From the NCBI GenBank assembly GCA_038496675.1, contig CM076654.1:13671981-13735980 (forward strand): a DNA stretch of 64,000 bases. The letters are read 5' to 3'. Of this stretch, positions 1-12,500 are shown piece after piece. The notes beneath the pieces are model-generated. The model had not been told where the DNA came from, did no database searches, and was given only the letters and a program-made list of their open reading frames with translations. How positions within the stretch are numbered: the first letter of the stretch is position 1; every line of letters begins with the position of its first letter. A program made the position numbers and the translations under genes. The DNA comes from Rachycentron canadum. Lineage: Eukaryota; Chordata; Actinopteri; Carangiformes; Rachycentridae.

Positions 1-981
1 GCAACAGTTACAGTTTCTTTTCAGAAAAAAAAAACAAGAAAAAAAACATTGAAACATTTTTTGTACAAATTACATTCACTTTTCAATTCTTACACAAAAT
101 ATAAAATTAAAATTACATAAAAAACAAAAATACTCATCAATTCTACAAATGGAAATAACAGTGGTGTGTGTGGTTTGTAGGGCATGGTTTCATGATTGCT
201 ACACTGAACTGTAAAAAGATGCATTCATGTCACATAACGTCACATAGTGAACTCCTGAATGAATAACAGTTGAGGAGATTATCTCTTTTTCTTATGGATT
301 CACAGGTTCACAAGAATTAACTGCACTGCACATTCATTTTGCACATCAAATTTACTCACATCTTTGCACTAACTCAACACATTACAGCATTGCAACATTG
401 CAACACAAAAATAGCTGTGGTGTCAGTAAACTTATGGGTGAAGGGCCAGTTAAGAATTCATATGCATGAAAGAGAAATACCACTCATCAGATCCTCGCTG
501 GCTTCCCTATTCAGCTTCAAGCTTATCACTTTAGTTCAGAAGTGAAAAAATAATAAAAATAAAATAAAATGTGTGTTTAATACTAAATACACATAAAAAC
601 ACATTTTATTTTTCAACTAAAACTCATCTCTGTGCTGTTGCTAAAATTTCCTGTAAAGCTGTACACAAAACACTTCCTCTGCTAGATGAAACCGAATCCA
701 CCCATCCTGCAGTGCAACATGAGCTAAATACATGTTTAGATATTGGCTCAAGTTTGCAGATTATTCAACTATATTATGTGTTTGTGAGCCTAGATTGGGA
801 GCAGAGATGTCTATGTTGCCAAGGGTAGAAAAGTGCAAGTGTACTGTGTCAGCACAAATTGGATTCATGAGCGTGTTACTGCAATCAGAGGCTTATTTTA
901 TATCTTCTGTTAATTAATTGCATACTTGAAAACAGCATTTTTGTTACCAAAGGAGTGAGGAATTGGAGTGGATGTCTGACA
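1..981. other. 3' flank of cmklr1, AT-rich, no gene seen
   Basis: No convincing coding sequence. The minus strand carries AATAAA at about 605-610, which would give the upstream GPCR gene a 3'UTR of roughly 370 bases. Plus-strand AATAAA hexamers also occur near 552-568, so the far left could be the 3' end of another gene lying outside the window. The first 150 bases are A-rich low-complexity sequence. Short reading frames here have no recognisable composition or motif. Confidence 0.4.
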
Positions 982-2019
982 CTAGATGTGTGTAGAAGCT
1001 CTTGTGTCCATAGAGCTGGTCCTGGACAGGTATCGACTGGTGGTGCGGCCTTCCTCTCCCATCGCATTCTCCATCTTTGAGAGCACAGAGCTCCTGAACT
1101 TCTGCTTGAAGTCGTTACCCATGAAAACATACAGCACTGGGTTGAGGAAGCTGTTTGCTGCTGCCATAGAGGTCCCTAATTTGAGTCCAGTGATTAAAAT
1201 ATCATAGTTGTAGCTTTGGTGGTTCAGCTCAAGCAGGATAAAGATGTGGTAGGGTAGCCAGCAGAAGAAGAAAGCGGCGACTAATGCAGTCATCACTTTG
1301 AAAGGTTTTGTGGACTTGGTCATCCTGTTGGTGCGAAGTTTGAGGATGATAACAGTGTAGCAAACAATGATGATGATGAATGGGACAACAAATCCTACAA
1401 GGAACCGGCTCACTACAACCATCGTGTGACTGTTTGGGTTCAATGTGTAATTGTTGAAGCAAACAATCCTGCCCAAGTGCCTGCTAACATCCCGAAAGAT
1501 CACTGAGGGAAGACTCACAGCAATTGCAAGGAACCAGGCCAGGACAACAACAATGGATGCTTTTTTAACAGTGCGCTGGTTCTGTGCCCAAACTGGAAAC
1601 ATAACAGAGATACAGCGGTCGGCACTGATGATGACCAGGAGGAAGATGCTGCTGAACATGTTGACGAACATAATGGAGGTGGTGAACTTGCACATGAAGA
1701 GACCAAAGATCCACTCTTCCATCACCATGTTGGTGATACTAAATGGGAAGAAGGTGCAGAAGACAAAGTCAGAGATGGCAAGGCTCAGGTACCAGGTGGT
1801 GTTGACCGTCCTCTTCATCTTGAAGCCAGAAATCCAGATGACCAGGGCATTCCCGAAGAAGCCCAGCAGAAAAATGATCACACTGACCACCAACAAAGTC
1901 ACACACAAGATCTCATTTAAACACATCGATTTGTGCTGGAAAACAAGTTGCTCATTTGAAGTGACAATATCATAATTACTGTAGTTATAGTCTGAAAATA
2001 TATAATCAATTGAATCCAT
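982..2019 (-). CDS. cmklr1: Chemerin-like receptor 1 (class A chemoattractant GPCR)
   Basis: A 345-residue seven-transmembrane receptor in a single coding exon. TM1 lies near residues 38-62; the disulfide pair is C110 (top of TM3) and C187 (extracellular loop 2). The DRY motif is DRC at 134-136, as usual in formyl-peptide/chemerin receptors. TM6 has CWLPY at 253-257 and TM7 has NPVLY at 293-297. The acidic, Tyr-rich N-terminus holds possible N-glycosylation sites, and the tail is Ser/Thr-rich, as expected for kinase/arrestin regulation. In the family the ligand is chemerin or resolvin-type lipids, with Gi coupling, on myeloid cells. The start is fixed by an in-frame TGA nine bases upstream; a splice acceptor follows at 2052/2053, so the 5'UTR is split. 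A cmklr2/GPR1-like or FPR-like paralog is possible from sequence alone; the FICD-SART3-ISCU neighbourhood favours cmklr1. Confidence 0.88.
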   Translation of the reverse strand: MDSIDYIFSDYNYSNYDIVTSNEQLVFQHKSMCLNEILCVTLLVVSVIIFLLGFFGNALVIWISGFKMKRTVNTTWYLSLAISDFVFCTFFPFSITNMVMEEWIFGLFMCKFTTSIMFVNMFSSIFLLVIISADRCISVMFPVWAQNQRTVKKASIVVVLAWFLAIAVSLPSVIFRDVSRHLGRIVCFNNYTLNPNSHTMVVVSRFLVGFVVPFIIIIVCYTVIILKLRTNRMTKSTKPFKVMTALVAAFFFCWLPYHIFILLELNHQSYNYDILITGLKLGTSMAAANSFLNPVLYVFMGNDFKQKFRSSVLSKMENAMGEEGRTTSRYLSRTSSMDTRASTHI

Positions 2020-2052
2020 TTTCCTTCAAGAGCAGAGCTGTCTTAGAGATTT

Positions 2053-5000
2053 CTGTGGAAAAATAAGGAAGACATTTTAAATTAACAGCACTTAAACAAA
2101 TTTCAACAATTTTCTAATCAAGTTTAGTCCATTTTTTATATGAAAACCATCAAACAATACCTACAGGACTGCGCTTCCACCACTCTTGACCTGATGGTGT
2201 TTAAAGTTGAGTGCACAGAGCTGAAGTGTTTCCTCTAAATATGTTTGACACCACACAAACCAAAATCAGCTGACTGGGAGGTTTCTCAACACTTCCATCC
2301 TGTTAATGCTTTCAGTACTGCATTTTGAAGTGCTGTTGCACTTGAATGGCAAAATCATTTTGGATTTGCCAATGATTTTCCCTGAGGAATAATAAAATAT
2401 TCTGATTCTGATCAATAGTTTAATTGTTCGTACCTCAGATGCAACAACTCATTTGTGGCAGACAAATAATTCCAATTATATTGACAACTAGAATAAAACC
2501 CCTTTAAACCCATTTGTGAAAATGTGAAAAGTGAAAAAGAGCAGTATCTTTATTATTACACATGAGTGTAAGGTTACTTCCTTGTATCAGAGTTTTGTGA
2601 TATGGCTCTGATACTTCTTTCTCCTCTTCCAGGTGCATGTGACTGACCAGCTGTATCTGCTCAAACCAGTCAGAGGAGGAAAGAATTAGGCCACATGATG
2701 ATGAGCATCTCAGGCAATAAACACACTGATTTGATATTTCAACCCTGGCTTACGATGCAGATGTTTCTAATAACACTCACAGCAACATCTGTTGTAAACC
2801 CAGGCCAGAGAACAGTGCTGCCATCATTACTGACTAAATCAGTCTTGTATGGTTGTCCTGTTTCATGGAGTCATAATCATTGAGGCAGATGCATCCAGTG
2901 TTTCCTCCTTACCACAAGAAAGCAGCAGCAAGAACAGCTGCAGGAAGAAGAGACACAGATGTTACTTAAGTTATTTTGTTTTGAAGAGGTTATCATGACT
3001 GAGGAGGAGAGAATTTATCCTAAACATGACAATGAATTCCTGATTTCCCTCAAACGTCCACCTCAAGCTACTGAACCCAGGTACAAACACAAGGTTTCGG
3101 TTAAAAGATAATTGAAGATATTGATGGAGGTAGTGTTGGTGTGGATGATAGTGGAGCAGGAAGAGCAGGCTTTGGTAAATGGCTGGTGAGATGGTGGTGG
3201 TTGAGCTGCAAAACTGGGCCAAGGCAACATGAGGATGATGAGACGATGAGACAAGATGAGGAGCCAGGAGCTGGAGTCAGGGGCCAGAGACAGAGCAGAC
3301 AGAAGTGCAGGGGAGACGAGTCAAAACTCTGGATACAGGCAACAGGATAGCAGAACAGCAACTTGCAAAGTTTAAAAAAGAGGCTGAAGGTGTAGACTGT
3401 CTGTGGCAAAAGCTACGATCTGGCAGGGTGGTACAGTTGCAGAGCTGGATAATTGTAGAGAGCTTGATTATTGTGATGCAGAGCAGCAGGTCTGGCTCCG
3501 TTCTGAATCAAGCGCACCTACCTCCACACACAGACAGACAGGGAGAGAGCCAATGGGGAAGCGACAACAGGTTAGGGAGACAGAATAAGATGTAGAGGGA
3601 GTGACAGGAGAGGTTGCTGATGAGGGGGATGCAGAAATTATTAAAAAAAAAAAAAAAAAAAAAAAAAGGTTAAAAAATATTTTAGCTTTGACAGTGAATT
3701 TGATTATAAAGTAGTCATAGCACAGTACATACTGTGTTATGATGGTTATGCAGCTTAGACATTGTGATGGTGTCTGTGAATGAAAATAGTTTTGTTTTAC
3801 AATGCCTTTATTAAAGGCCCTGCACACCAACAGTAAACCTTAGGTGTGAATTAAATCAATTAGTCTGAGTAGGCCTGTGAAGACTGCAAATGATTCTCCT
3901 GGGCTCTTTTCCATCATAAGCTGGGGCAATTTTAACATCATACTATTAGTAGATGGAGTCTCTTGATCTCACATAATTTTCAACACAACTCTGCTGACTT
4001 TCAACCTGAGGAGAGGTCCAGTCGTGTCGGGTGAGCAGAGCCTTTAAACCAAGAATAAATCTGAAATGCAGTTTATATACAAAGTTTGTTCAATAGCCAA
4101 CACCCCCCACTCATAAAATGATTTTACATTGTGTGTGTGCATGTTTGTACATATGCTAATAAACAAGCGCTTCTAGACATATCATGTAATTTATCTTCTG
4201 TCTCTTTGATATTGCAAGTAATGATATGTTATGAAAAGTCTCTTCAGCTCTGCAGAGGCATTTTCACATTCCTACTACTGAATGCTTAATGTGTTTGCTT
4301 TCTGTATTTTCCTTATGCAGTGTATTTCTCAAAACACTGGTCTGAAACACAGAAAAGCAGTAACTCTCTGAAACAATAATGAATGAAGAATAAACAATTA
4401 AAAGAAGGGTTAATTATTATTCTTATTTTGTTACACTGTTACTGAGCTGTCTGACAAATGAAATACTGTGAATACACCTATACTATATTTTTTTACTATT
4501 CGCAATCCAATCACATCACTGGGCATTACTGCTGTCAAGAAATGTTACTGTCTCCAATCAGATTGCACAGTAACTGAATATACATACAAATACACATTAG
4601 CAGAGAAATGTGCACTCTAGTAAATTAAAAAATATCTAATTGTGTGCAGCATGCCTACATGACCTATTTAGATGTATTTCAGCTAAATCACTTTCACAGT
4701 GGAGGAGATGCAGACCTGTCATTGCCCTGCAGATTGGATTTCCTAATGATTTTCCGAGTTTATAAATAATCAAACGTGCACACAATAACCAGGTTTTATC
4801 TTACTCTAGGAAATGCACAACGCTCCAAGAAGATGCTTCACACCTTGTTAAAAGAGCTTTTGGTGATTTTGCCTCTTATGACAAACAGAAATATTTAGTT
4901 AAGTGGTACAGATCATTTAGGTGATTTAAGGCTTCTTAGAAAAAAAAATCTGAAATTACAGCAATAGGTCAACACTGTACTATAATACTCAAGGTTCATT

Positions 5001-5489
5001 GGAGTTTGAATATTAGTTTTAAACCTACATTTATTTTCAGTCTACTTTGTATTATAACATAAACACAGAGAAAGCCCAGTGTATCAAAGCTGAATGCTTC
5101 ACAGTGACACACTGGGTTCACAATAAAAAGAAGTACACAGTTTTTCAACAGACTTTAGTTCAAGCACCTTTTGCATCCTGATGCAGCATCCTTGAAAACT
5201 CGAGCTCTGCTACACTCTGACCCCTCTGTAGAGGGGGAACCTGAAAAGGAAATTTCCATGAGCATAAATAAAGCCCTATTATCTTTAATTTGCACAGTTC
5301 CTGGAGAGTTTAAATGTAAAGTCGGTGAAGCGTTACTTTTTGAAATGAGCTACACACAAAGATTCAGAAGACAGACACCACATTTATTTTTAATTCCCTG
5401 CATTTGCAGGATCTCTGTCTGTTTTGAGTAAATCCAAACATCAGGTCAGTTTCAGGTATCTTAAAATCTAATGTCAATGTCAAATCCAT
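2053..5489. other. Gene-poor interval upstream of cmklr1
   Basis: Probably contains the cmklr1 promoter and noncoding first exon(s), which I cannot place. Near 2385-2412 the phrase aataataaaatattctgat resembles the 3' tail of a LINE/SINE-type element. A purine-rich stretch at about 3120-3600 is open in several frames on both strands, which reflects composition rather than a gene. A 25-base A run sits at 3643-3667. The rest is AT-rich with no recognisable gene. Confidence 0.4.
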
Positions 5490-5586
5490 GCATTGTCAGT
5501 GGGAGCCTGGAGCCAATCCCAGATGACTTAAGGTGGGGATGGGGTACACCCTGGACAGGTTGCCAGTCTATTGTAGGGCCAACATA
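5490..5586. repeat. Left half of an old interspersed repeat split by the Tc1 insertion
   Basis: The phrase 'ggggtacaccctggacaggttgc' (here about 5537-5563) and 'gtagggccaaca' (5574-5584) belong to a dispersed repeat I recognise as frequent in fish genomes. The module normally continues with a stretch ending in 'gtctttggactgtg', and that continuation is found at 7127-7275, on the far side of the Tc1-like element. I cannot assign the family with certainty. Confidence 0.65.
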
Positions 5587-7126
5587 CAGTGGCTTGCAAA
5601 AACACTCATACCCCTTGAACTTTTTTTGAAATTTTGTCATGTTACGACCACAAGCATAAATATATTTTATTGGAATTTTATGTGAAAGACCAACACAAAG
5701 TGGCACACAATTGTGAAGTACAAAGAAAATTATACATGATTTAAAATTTTTTTACAAATAAAAAAACACCTTTTGCTGCAATTACAGCTGCAGGTCTTTT
5801 GGGGTATGTCTCTACCAGCTTTGTACATCTAGAGACTGAAATGTTTGCCCATTCTTCTTTGCGAAACAGCTCAAGCTCAGTCAGATTAGATGGAGAGCGT
5901 TTGTGAATGGCAGTTTTCAGATCTTGCCACAGATTCTTGATTGAATTTAGGTCTGGACTTTGACTGGGCCATATTAACACATGAATATGTTTTGTTTTAA
6001 ACCATCCCATTGTAGCCCTGGCTTTATGTTTAGGGTCGTTGTCCTGCTGGAAGGTGAACCTCTGCCCCAGCCTCAAGTCTTTTGCAGACTCCAACAGGTT
6101 TTCTCCATCCATCTTCCCATCAACTCTGACCATCTTCCCTGTCCCTACTGAAGAGAAGCGCCCCCAGAGCATGATGCTGCCACCACCATGTTTGACAGTG
6201 GGACAGATGGTGTGTTCAGAGTGATGTGCAGTGTTAGTTTTCCGCCACACATGGCGTTTTGCATTTAGGCCAAAAAGTTCAATGTTGGTCTCATCTGACC
6301 AGAGCAACTTCTTCCACATGTTAGCTGTGTCCCCCACATGGCTTCTGGCAAACTGCAAACAGGACTTCTTATGGTTTTCATTTAAAAATGGCTTTCTTCT
6401 TGCCACTCTTCCATAAAAGCCAGATTTGCGCAGTGCACGACCAATAGTTGTCCTGTGAAACAGATTACCCTACCTGAGCTGTGGATCTCTGCAGTTCGTC
6501 CAGAGTCACCATGGGCCTCTTGGCTGCATCTCTGATCAGTGCTCTCCTTCAGTGCTTCAGTGCTCTCCTTGGACAGCCGTGTCTTGGTAGGTTTGCAGTT
6601 GTGCCATAAACTTTCCATTTCCTGATGATGGATTGAACAGTGCTCTGTGAGATGTTCAAAGCTTGGATAATCTTTTTATAGCCTAATCCTGCTTTAAACT
6701 TCTCCACAACTTTATCCCTGACCTGTCTGGTGTGCTCCTTGGATTCATGATGCTGTTTGTTCCCCAATATTCTCTTAACAAACATCTGAGGCCGTCACAG
6801 AACTGCTGTATTTGTACTGAGATTAGATTACACACAGGTTGACTCTATTTTTAATCATTAGGTCAACATTCGATCATTCAACAATCATCACGCAACTTCT
6901 GAAGGCAATTGGTTGCACTCAGAAAAAGGGGGCTGAATACTTTTGCACACCGCACTTTTCAGTTTTTTATTTGTAAAAAAAAATATTTTCTATGTATTTC
7001 ACAATTATGTGCCACTTTGTGTTGGTCTTTCACATAAAATTCCAATAAAATATATTTCTGTTTGTGGTCGTAACTTGACAAAATGTGGAAAGGTTCAAGG
7101 GGTATGAATACTTTTGCAAGCCACTG
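5587..7126 (-). mobile_element. Tc1/mariner-type DNA transposon, decayed, about 1.54 kb
   Basis: Both ends read CAGTGGCTTGCAAAA inward and are bounded by TA dinucleotides (5585-5586 and 7127-7128), the target duplication of Tc1/mariner elements. The inverted repeats are long: about 5587-5766 on the left and 6963-7126 on the right, matching closely by eye apart from point changes and an indel near 5731-5746. The length fits a full-size Tc1-like element (about 1.6 kb). Between the repeats lies a broken transposase read on the minus strand. Long inverted repeats are typical of the fish IR/DR Tc1 group. The element is non-autonomous now. Confidence 0.93.
5741..6785 (-). pseudogene. Broken Tc1-like transposase
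   Basis: The reading frame is scattered over three frames: about 6549-6785 (N-terminal helix-turn-helix DNA-binding part, with SQSTVQSIIRKWK), a middle piece about 6382-6618, and 5741-6406 (catalytic part). At least two frameshifts are therefore present. The catalytic core keeps the first two acidic residues, in SDET and QQDNDPKH, but the third, normally the E of an IENLW motif, reads IKNLW, so the DDE triad is lost. About ten residues expected between VDGKMDG and ENLLESAKDL also appear deleted. A local duplication of about 20 bases occurs near 6538-6571. No functional product is expected. Confidence 0.92.
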
Positions 7127-7275
7127 TATGGAGAGATAAAAAACAAACAACCAATCATGCTCACATTCAGGCAATTTTGAGTCAACAATTAACCTGCATG
7201 CATGTCTTTGGACTGTGTGAGGAAGCTGGAGCACACAGCCACAGACACAGGGTGGCCCAGAGTTCAAACCCAACA
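7127..7275. repeat. Right half of the split interspersed repeat
   Basis: Continues the repeat that starts at about 5490. Recognisable phrases are 'gtcaacaattaacctgcatg' (7172-7191 region) and 'gtctttggactgtgtgagg' (7204-7222), followed by 'cacagacacaggg'. Joined across one copy of the TA duplication the two halves read in the expected order, which shows this repeat was present before the Tc1 element landed. Confidence 0.65.
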
Positions 7276-9089
7276 TTTATAGGCTCTCAATTTAAAAAAT
7301 GACCTACAGTTTGAGATTTTTCAGATTTTGCATTTGTTATTTCATGCAATTATTGTGATACAAAAATTAAACAAGTTACATGCTAAAACATGTTTGTAGG
7401 CAGAGATCAACATAAATTCACTTTTTTTAAGACACTGTAAATAAGGCCTCTCACATTTTGTCAATGATATGTATGCTTATCAGGAAACATTTTTTCTCTA
7501 ACATGATCTTTATACACAGGGGATGTAGGTTTTCAGGCTTTTTACTCATAGTTTCCAGAGATTTGTTCATTGAGCAATCATTGCATAACTCATTGATATT
7601 TTGACAGGAAATGCATATGGCTCACATGGGAACAAAGTCGTGTTTATACTCAGACGTCAGCCACTCTGAACCCCAAGGCAGGACATTTTTTTCATCACAT
7701 GTAACTAAAACAAATGATCTGATCAGTAATCTCATCAATCTTTCTCAGATTATGTTGATTTTCATCCAGTCTTTTTTATAAAAATACAAATAACAAAAGT
7801 TACTATTTTTATTTCATCATAACTCCTGATGATCCCCATGATCATAGTTTACAATACTACTACTACTACTACTACTAATCCAGTTCCACTCATGAATCTA
7901 TACAGTTCACAGAGGGCATTACTCTATGGGCTGATTCAATGCTGAAACAATTTGTCCTCAAGCTTGGTCATAATAGTCCCAGCATGTAGAGGAACAGCAG
8001 CATATATCCTCATTTATTAAACTTGCCTGTGTGAAATACCTCTGGGTATTAATCAGCCAGTCTGATTTTCAAGATTTCAGACTTGGCTACAGGCCTCTGA
8101 ACACTTATATTTATTTCTGCAATCAGGAGCAGTCTCCCTCTCCTTCCCTGCAGTCCAATGAAGGGTCCTCTGCTGTAGTGTATCAGATTCCCCTCTGGTC
8201 TGCCTGTGTGCCATTTGAGCTGCACTGTAAAGTAACTTGAGCATTATTGTAACATTAGTGTCTTCTCCTTGAAACCCATTATATAGATTAGAGTGTAGCA
8301 CACATGCATCAGTCAACAGCATAAATCTGCTTACCTAAAATCTACCTCCACAATTCAGATTATAATGGCTCTGGTTTTTGAAATACAGTATCAGAAATAG
8401 ATAGTAATCATGGGTTAAAATATGGCATTAAGCTCAGAAAATGATGTTGTAACTTCATACGTCTCAGTCCTGACTCTTATCGCTAGAACTACACTAGTTT
8501 GCTATGATGTAAACACCCACCAAAGTGCTCAGCACTGCCTCTGTCAAAGTCATTTGGTACATTAACCACATGTGAATGAAACAATCTTTTCTAATAGTAT
8601 TGTTTTAACATAGGTGCAAAATGATTGACAATGATTGAGAGATTGGAAACTGACTGAAGAGTTTCTGAGAGATATTTGTTTTTGTGATCATATCTGTGAT
8701 CATATCTGAATTTTTCCTGAGCACCTTTCTGTGGAGGTAAATATCAAGATTTTTTTGGACACATATATTACTATTCTCATGTCTGACTCACCTCCCCAGC
8801 GTAAATAACACAGCTGCAAGTTAAGTTGGCAAGTCAATCACTGGATCCCACTTTAGTACTGACTGCAAAATTATTGATTTCCTCTGAATATGACACGAGC
8901 ATCATTGGCAGTTGTCTTGCTTTTTTGAAATAGGTCAATAGTTTGATGATGAGCGGAAAAATGTCAGCCATTAAAGCTTTGGCAACTCCTATTAGCTTTA
9001 GTTTGTTATAGGAAAAAAGCCCTTGGCAATAGTGTTATATTTAGCCTTGTGAGGCATAATGTTGCCTCTCTTAGTTAATTGGTGCACCA
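7276..9089. other. Intergenic, no gene seen
   Basis: AT-rich sequence without a supported gene. It holds a (TAC)7 microsatellite at 7855-7875 and a 12-base tandem doublet (gtgatcatatct twice) around 8685-8710. Short open frames at 8031-8322 overlap on both strands and have no motif. Confidence 0.4.
7855..7875. repeat. (TAC)7 microsatellite
   Basis: Seven uninterrupted TAC triplets in intergenic DNA. Confidence 0.95.
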
Positions 9090-9570
9090 TTTTGGTCCAG
9101 ACTAAAATATCTCAACAACTACTGGATGAACTGCCATGAAACTTTGTGCAGACATTAGCGTTTCCTGGAGGATGAATATGTCTGTGGTGAAAATCCATTT
9201 TTCACTCCTGCCACCAGTTTGGATGGATTGACTTTTGAAATTTGAAATTTGGGAAAATGTACCACAAAGATTTAACTTTGATGTCCTGATGTTTCATTTA
9301 ACACTATAGTCAGGTCAACTTTTTGATTTGTCCAGTTTCAATGATAAAACACATGCAAAACTCAGGTGATTTTACTGTCATACAAATCTCCAGTGTCGAA
9401 ATAAAATTGCATGAAGTGTGTGAATTAGCAAATGTTAGCACGCTAAAACATGGGAAACATTGTTACGGCAATGTTAGCATTTAGCTCACAGTACAACACA
9501 GAGCAGCTGGCATGACTATAGACACTTGTTAAATGAATCCTATAGTAAAACCTTTGCATTGGTTACCTGT
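9090..9570. repeat. Degenerate copy of a common percomorph dispersed repeat
   Basis: The run 'ttggtccagactaaaatatc', then 'tcaacaactactggatgaac' and 'tgccatgaaactttgtgcag' (about 9092-9152) matches a repeat I recognise from many perciform genomes. The later parts fit too: 'atttgtccagtttcaatgat' with 'acacatgcaaaactcagg' and, near 9425-9500, 'agcaaatgttagcacgctaa' and 'aatgttagcatttagctcac'. It is noncoding and considerably diverged. I do not assign it to a named family. Confidence 0.7.
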
Positions 9571-12500
9571 GTGTGGCAGAATCAATTAAATGGTTCTTTT
9601 CTTTGTTTTTTAAGCACTTAATTGCTTTGCTCTATTGTCTATCTGCCTCTCATTCAGACGAGACAAAGAGAGGCTAGACTAGGCTACATATCCCTAAGAT
9701 TATTCATGTAATTAATTCAGAAAAGAAATGACAGATTATTAAAATTTCTTCACGTTCTCTCCCACTGACAAGCCTTCACATTCCGATAATTTTATTTTCA
9801 ATCATTTAATTTTCATGTTGTTTCACACTTACTGTTATGTTATTGTGAAAAACTGGAAATTCAGGTAGAGGAAGCTTAAGATCTTGAAAGACTGGAGAGT
9901 AACAGCTACTGTTTCCCTCAATGACCTGGTGCCATTGACCTTTTTTTCCTTTAAAGGCAAATACAACTGTGATGCCTCATGATAGAGTGATACTGATACT
10001 GACACTGATAGAGTTTTACACTAACAGCTTCAGGGGAAATAACATGAAAAATACAACTAGTTTGAGCCCAGAGCTGGCACACAACTGGAAAAACATATTA
10101 AAATGACACAAAACTTATTGAGATGTAAAGTGCTTTGGCATTTATTTTGCATGTGTTTACTGAGCCAGCTTTGGTTCATTGCTAATAAAACAGTTATTTT
10201 GAAATGTAAATATAAATGTTCTTCACTTTTTTCATTTTTCTTTACCTTTTTTCATCTTCTCTTTCTTGTTGGGTGGTTTTTATTGTTAATCAGCACAACT
10301 GTGATGTTGTCCCTCTTGCAACTAATGAATGAATCAGATCTAATGTTCACTTTGCACACATGGCATCTCATTCATCATTGAAAGATTAGCCTATGAATCT
10401 GTTTGCACCATAATAGCAGTATATCTTTTCTTATTGAGAACAAGTAGAAGATTCTCTGCAACTGCAGCTGTAGCAATAAATTCAAAATATAAGATTTGAT
10501 TTCAGTAAACATTTACTGTTATCAGTATTACTGCAGATTATCATGGGTCCCAAAATATATATTCTACATTAAAGCAATTATAACAAAAGAAGTTTTTAGA
10601 TTACAAAAATCAAACTAATGGAATAGAGCAGAAATATCATAAATTATGCAGATAAATAATCCAATATAGTCCTGGATCTGTGGTTTTATGTGATCATCTG
10701 TGAAGCACTTAACCTTCTAAATCCTGTTAGAGTGATCAGACAGATCCTGTGGCACTGACAGAGTCAATTAACAACTCTAATCCTCAAAGTGACCACAGCT
10801 CATGATCATGGGATTTCTGTGTGTAATCACACTATCACAACATTACACAAATATCAGTTAGACAATAATAATCAAGTAATCTGTGGTCTTATAAGACTTT
10901 GAAATGATAGTATGTTTCACATAAAGTTTTAATAAGAAGAGAAATTTTCTTCAGCTCACAGCTGGGTTGAGGCCTCTCTGTTCACTGAAGTGTGCAGGAC
11001 TGTGAGAGCAGATAGTGAAGCTCTGGTAACCCAAACTCTGACATGCAGGACATGCAAATGAAAAGCTGGAGGGAAAGGATGGAAAGGAAGTTGCCGCTGG
11101 CTGTTTGTTTTTAATATGTAGATGTCAGCCTCCAGATGGGGTCCCACTATGACTACCATATGGGTGCACAATGATTAATTAAATATGCTGGCATTGGATA
11201 CCTCTGGAGCACAAAGAGCCACCTACCTGCCAGCAACACAGTATTGGTGAAATGTCCAGTATTGGTGAAATGTTTTAGTCTGGACCAAAGCTGTGTACTG
11301 ACTGACAGGGTCACGTAGTTGGCCTAGTTTGAGGTATCACTGAACAGTTGTTTTGTAACACCCAAACTACAAGACTACAAAAAGTGCAAAGATAATTCAA
11401 GGGTGTTCTGTAGAGTCATGAAGTGTCTAATACAAAAATGAGATTTACAGTATTGCATGTGTGTGTATCTAATCCTTAACTGCTGACAAGCCCATTTAAA
11501 AGGCAATCCAAACAGTGGCTGTGAGAACATTTCTACTCAGATGGTATGATTACTTTCCTGTGACACAAAGTCATCAGTCTACATTTGCAAAGTCTCATAA
11601 GCAAGTTACGAAACAGCTAAAGGCAAGCAATTTCAGGGGAGGACACATACGCAAACATTTTACAACTCATCTAGAGGTATTGTGTTGTATTTCATAGTGT
11701 TATAAGGTGCTGTAATTTTATTTTGTACTCTCCTGTATGTTACCAAAGAAACCAAACAAAGTCACCAGCCAGTCATCCCTTGGTGGGTGAAGAAAATAAT
11801 GAGCCGCCCACTGTTGCTAAGTCATCGCTGTGTGCTGTAAGATGTGCCTGTTAGTGCTGGAATTGGTACATCTGACAGTGCTGGTGGCTTGCACACCCAC
11901 TCCTCTGAACAGCACAGGCCAGTGTGGAAGTGAGATAATAAGTGAAACAGCAAGAAGCGCCTGAGGGAGGTCCCTGGTAATGGCTACCCCTCAGTGGAGA
12001 GATAATTATGTCTGTTGCCTGTCTTTCCACCAGATCATTTACTCACCTGTTGGTGCTGCAGAGGCCCTTGAGCAGGTGACTGGCCTGTAGGACCTGACAA
12101 GGAGACAGGGCCTGAGAGACAGTGTTTATAATGTGACTTTATATGCTACATCTGAGAAACAGGTCAGTGGTGAACACATCAAGCCTATAAGCAAGACTAA
12201 ATATATGATGTGAAACCCTGCCTGTCTTTTGCCCCAATATTCCTCCATACACAAACAAACGAATCAGTGTCTTTGTCTGTGCATTCATAAAGGACGTTCC
12301 TGTGAAATATCTCTCTTTAGATGACTGGGAAAGAGGACAGACAGACATGAGCATGAATTTAATAAACAAGGTTCAGTCTCTCTAGAAAGTCAGGACCAAA
12401 AAGTATCCACACTACCCTCCTCACTGTTACTGTATTTACTGCACATTGTGTCATTCACTTAAATGAATCATTAATGATTCCATTAGTTTTATGTATTTCT

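Noticed and set aside
2695..2883. 62-codon frame upstream of cmklr1
   Set aside because: No motif, ordinary base composition for noncoding DNA, not linked to an exon.
3063..3600. Overlapping frames on both strands upstream of cmklr1
   Set aside because: Purine-rich composition keeps several frames open; no recognisable protein features.
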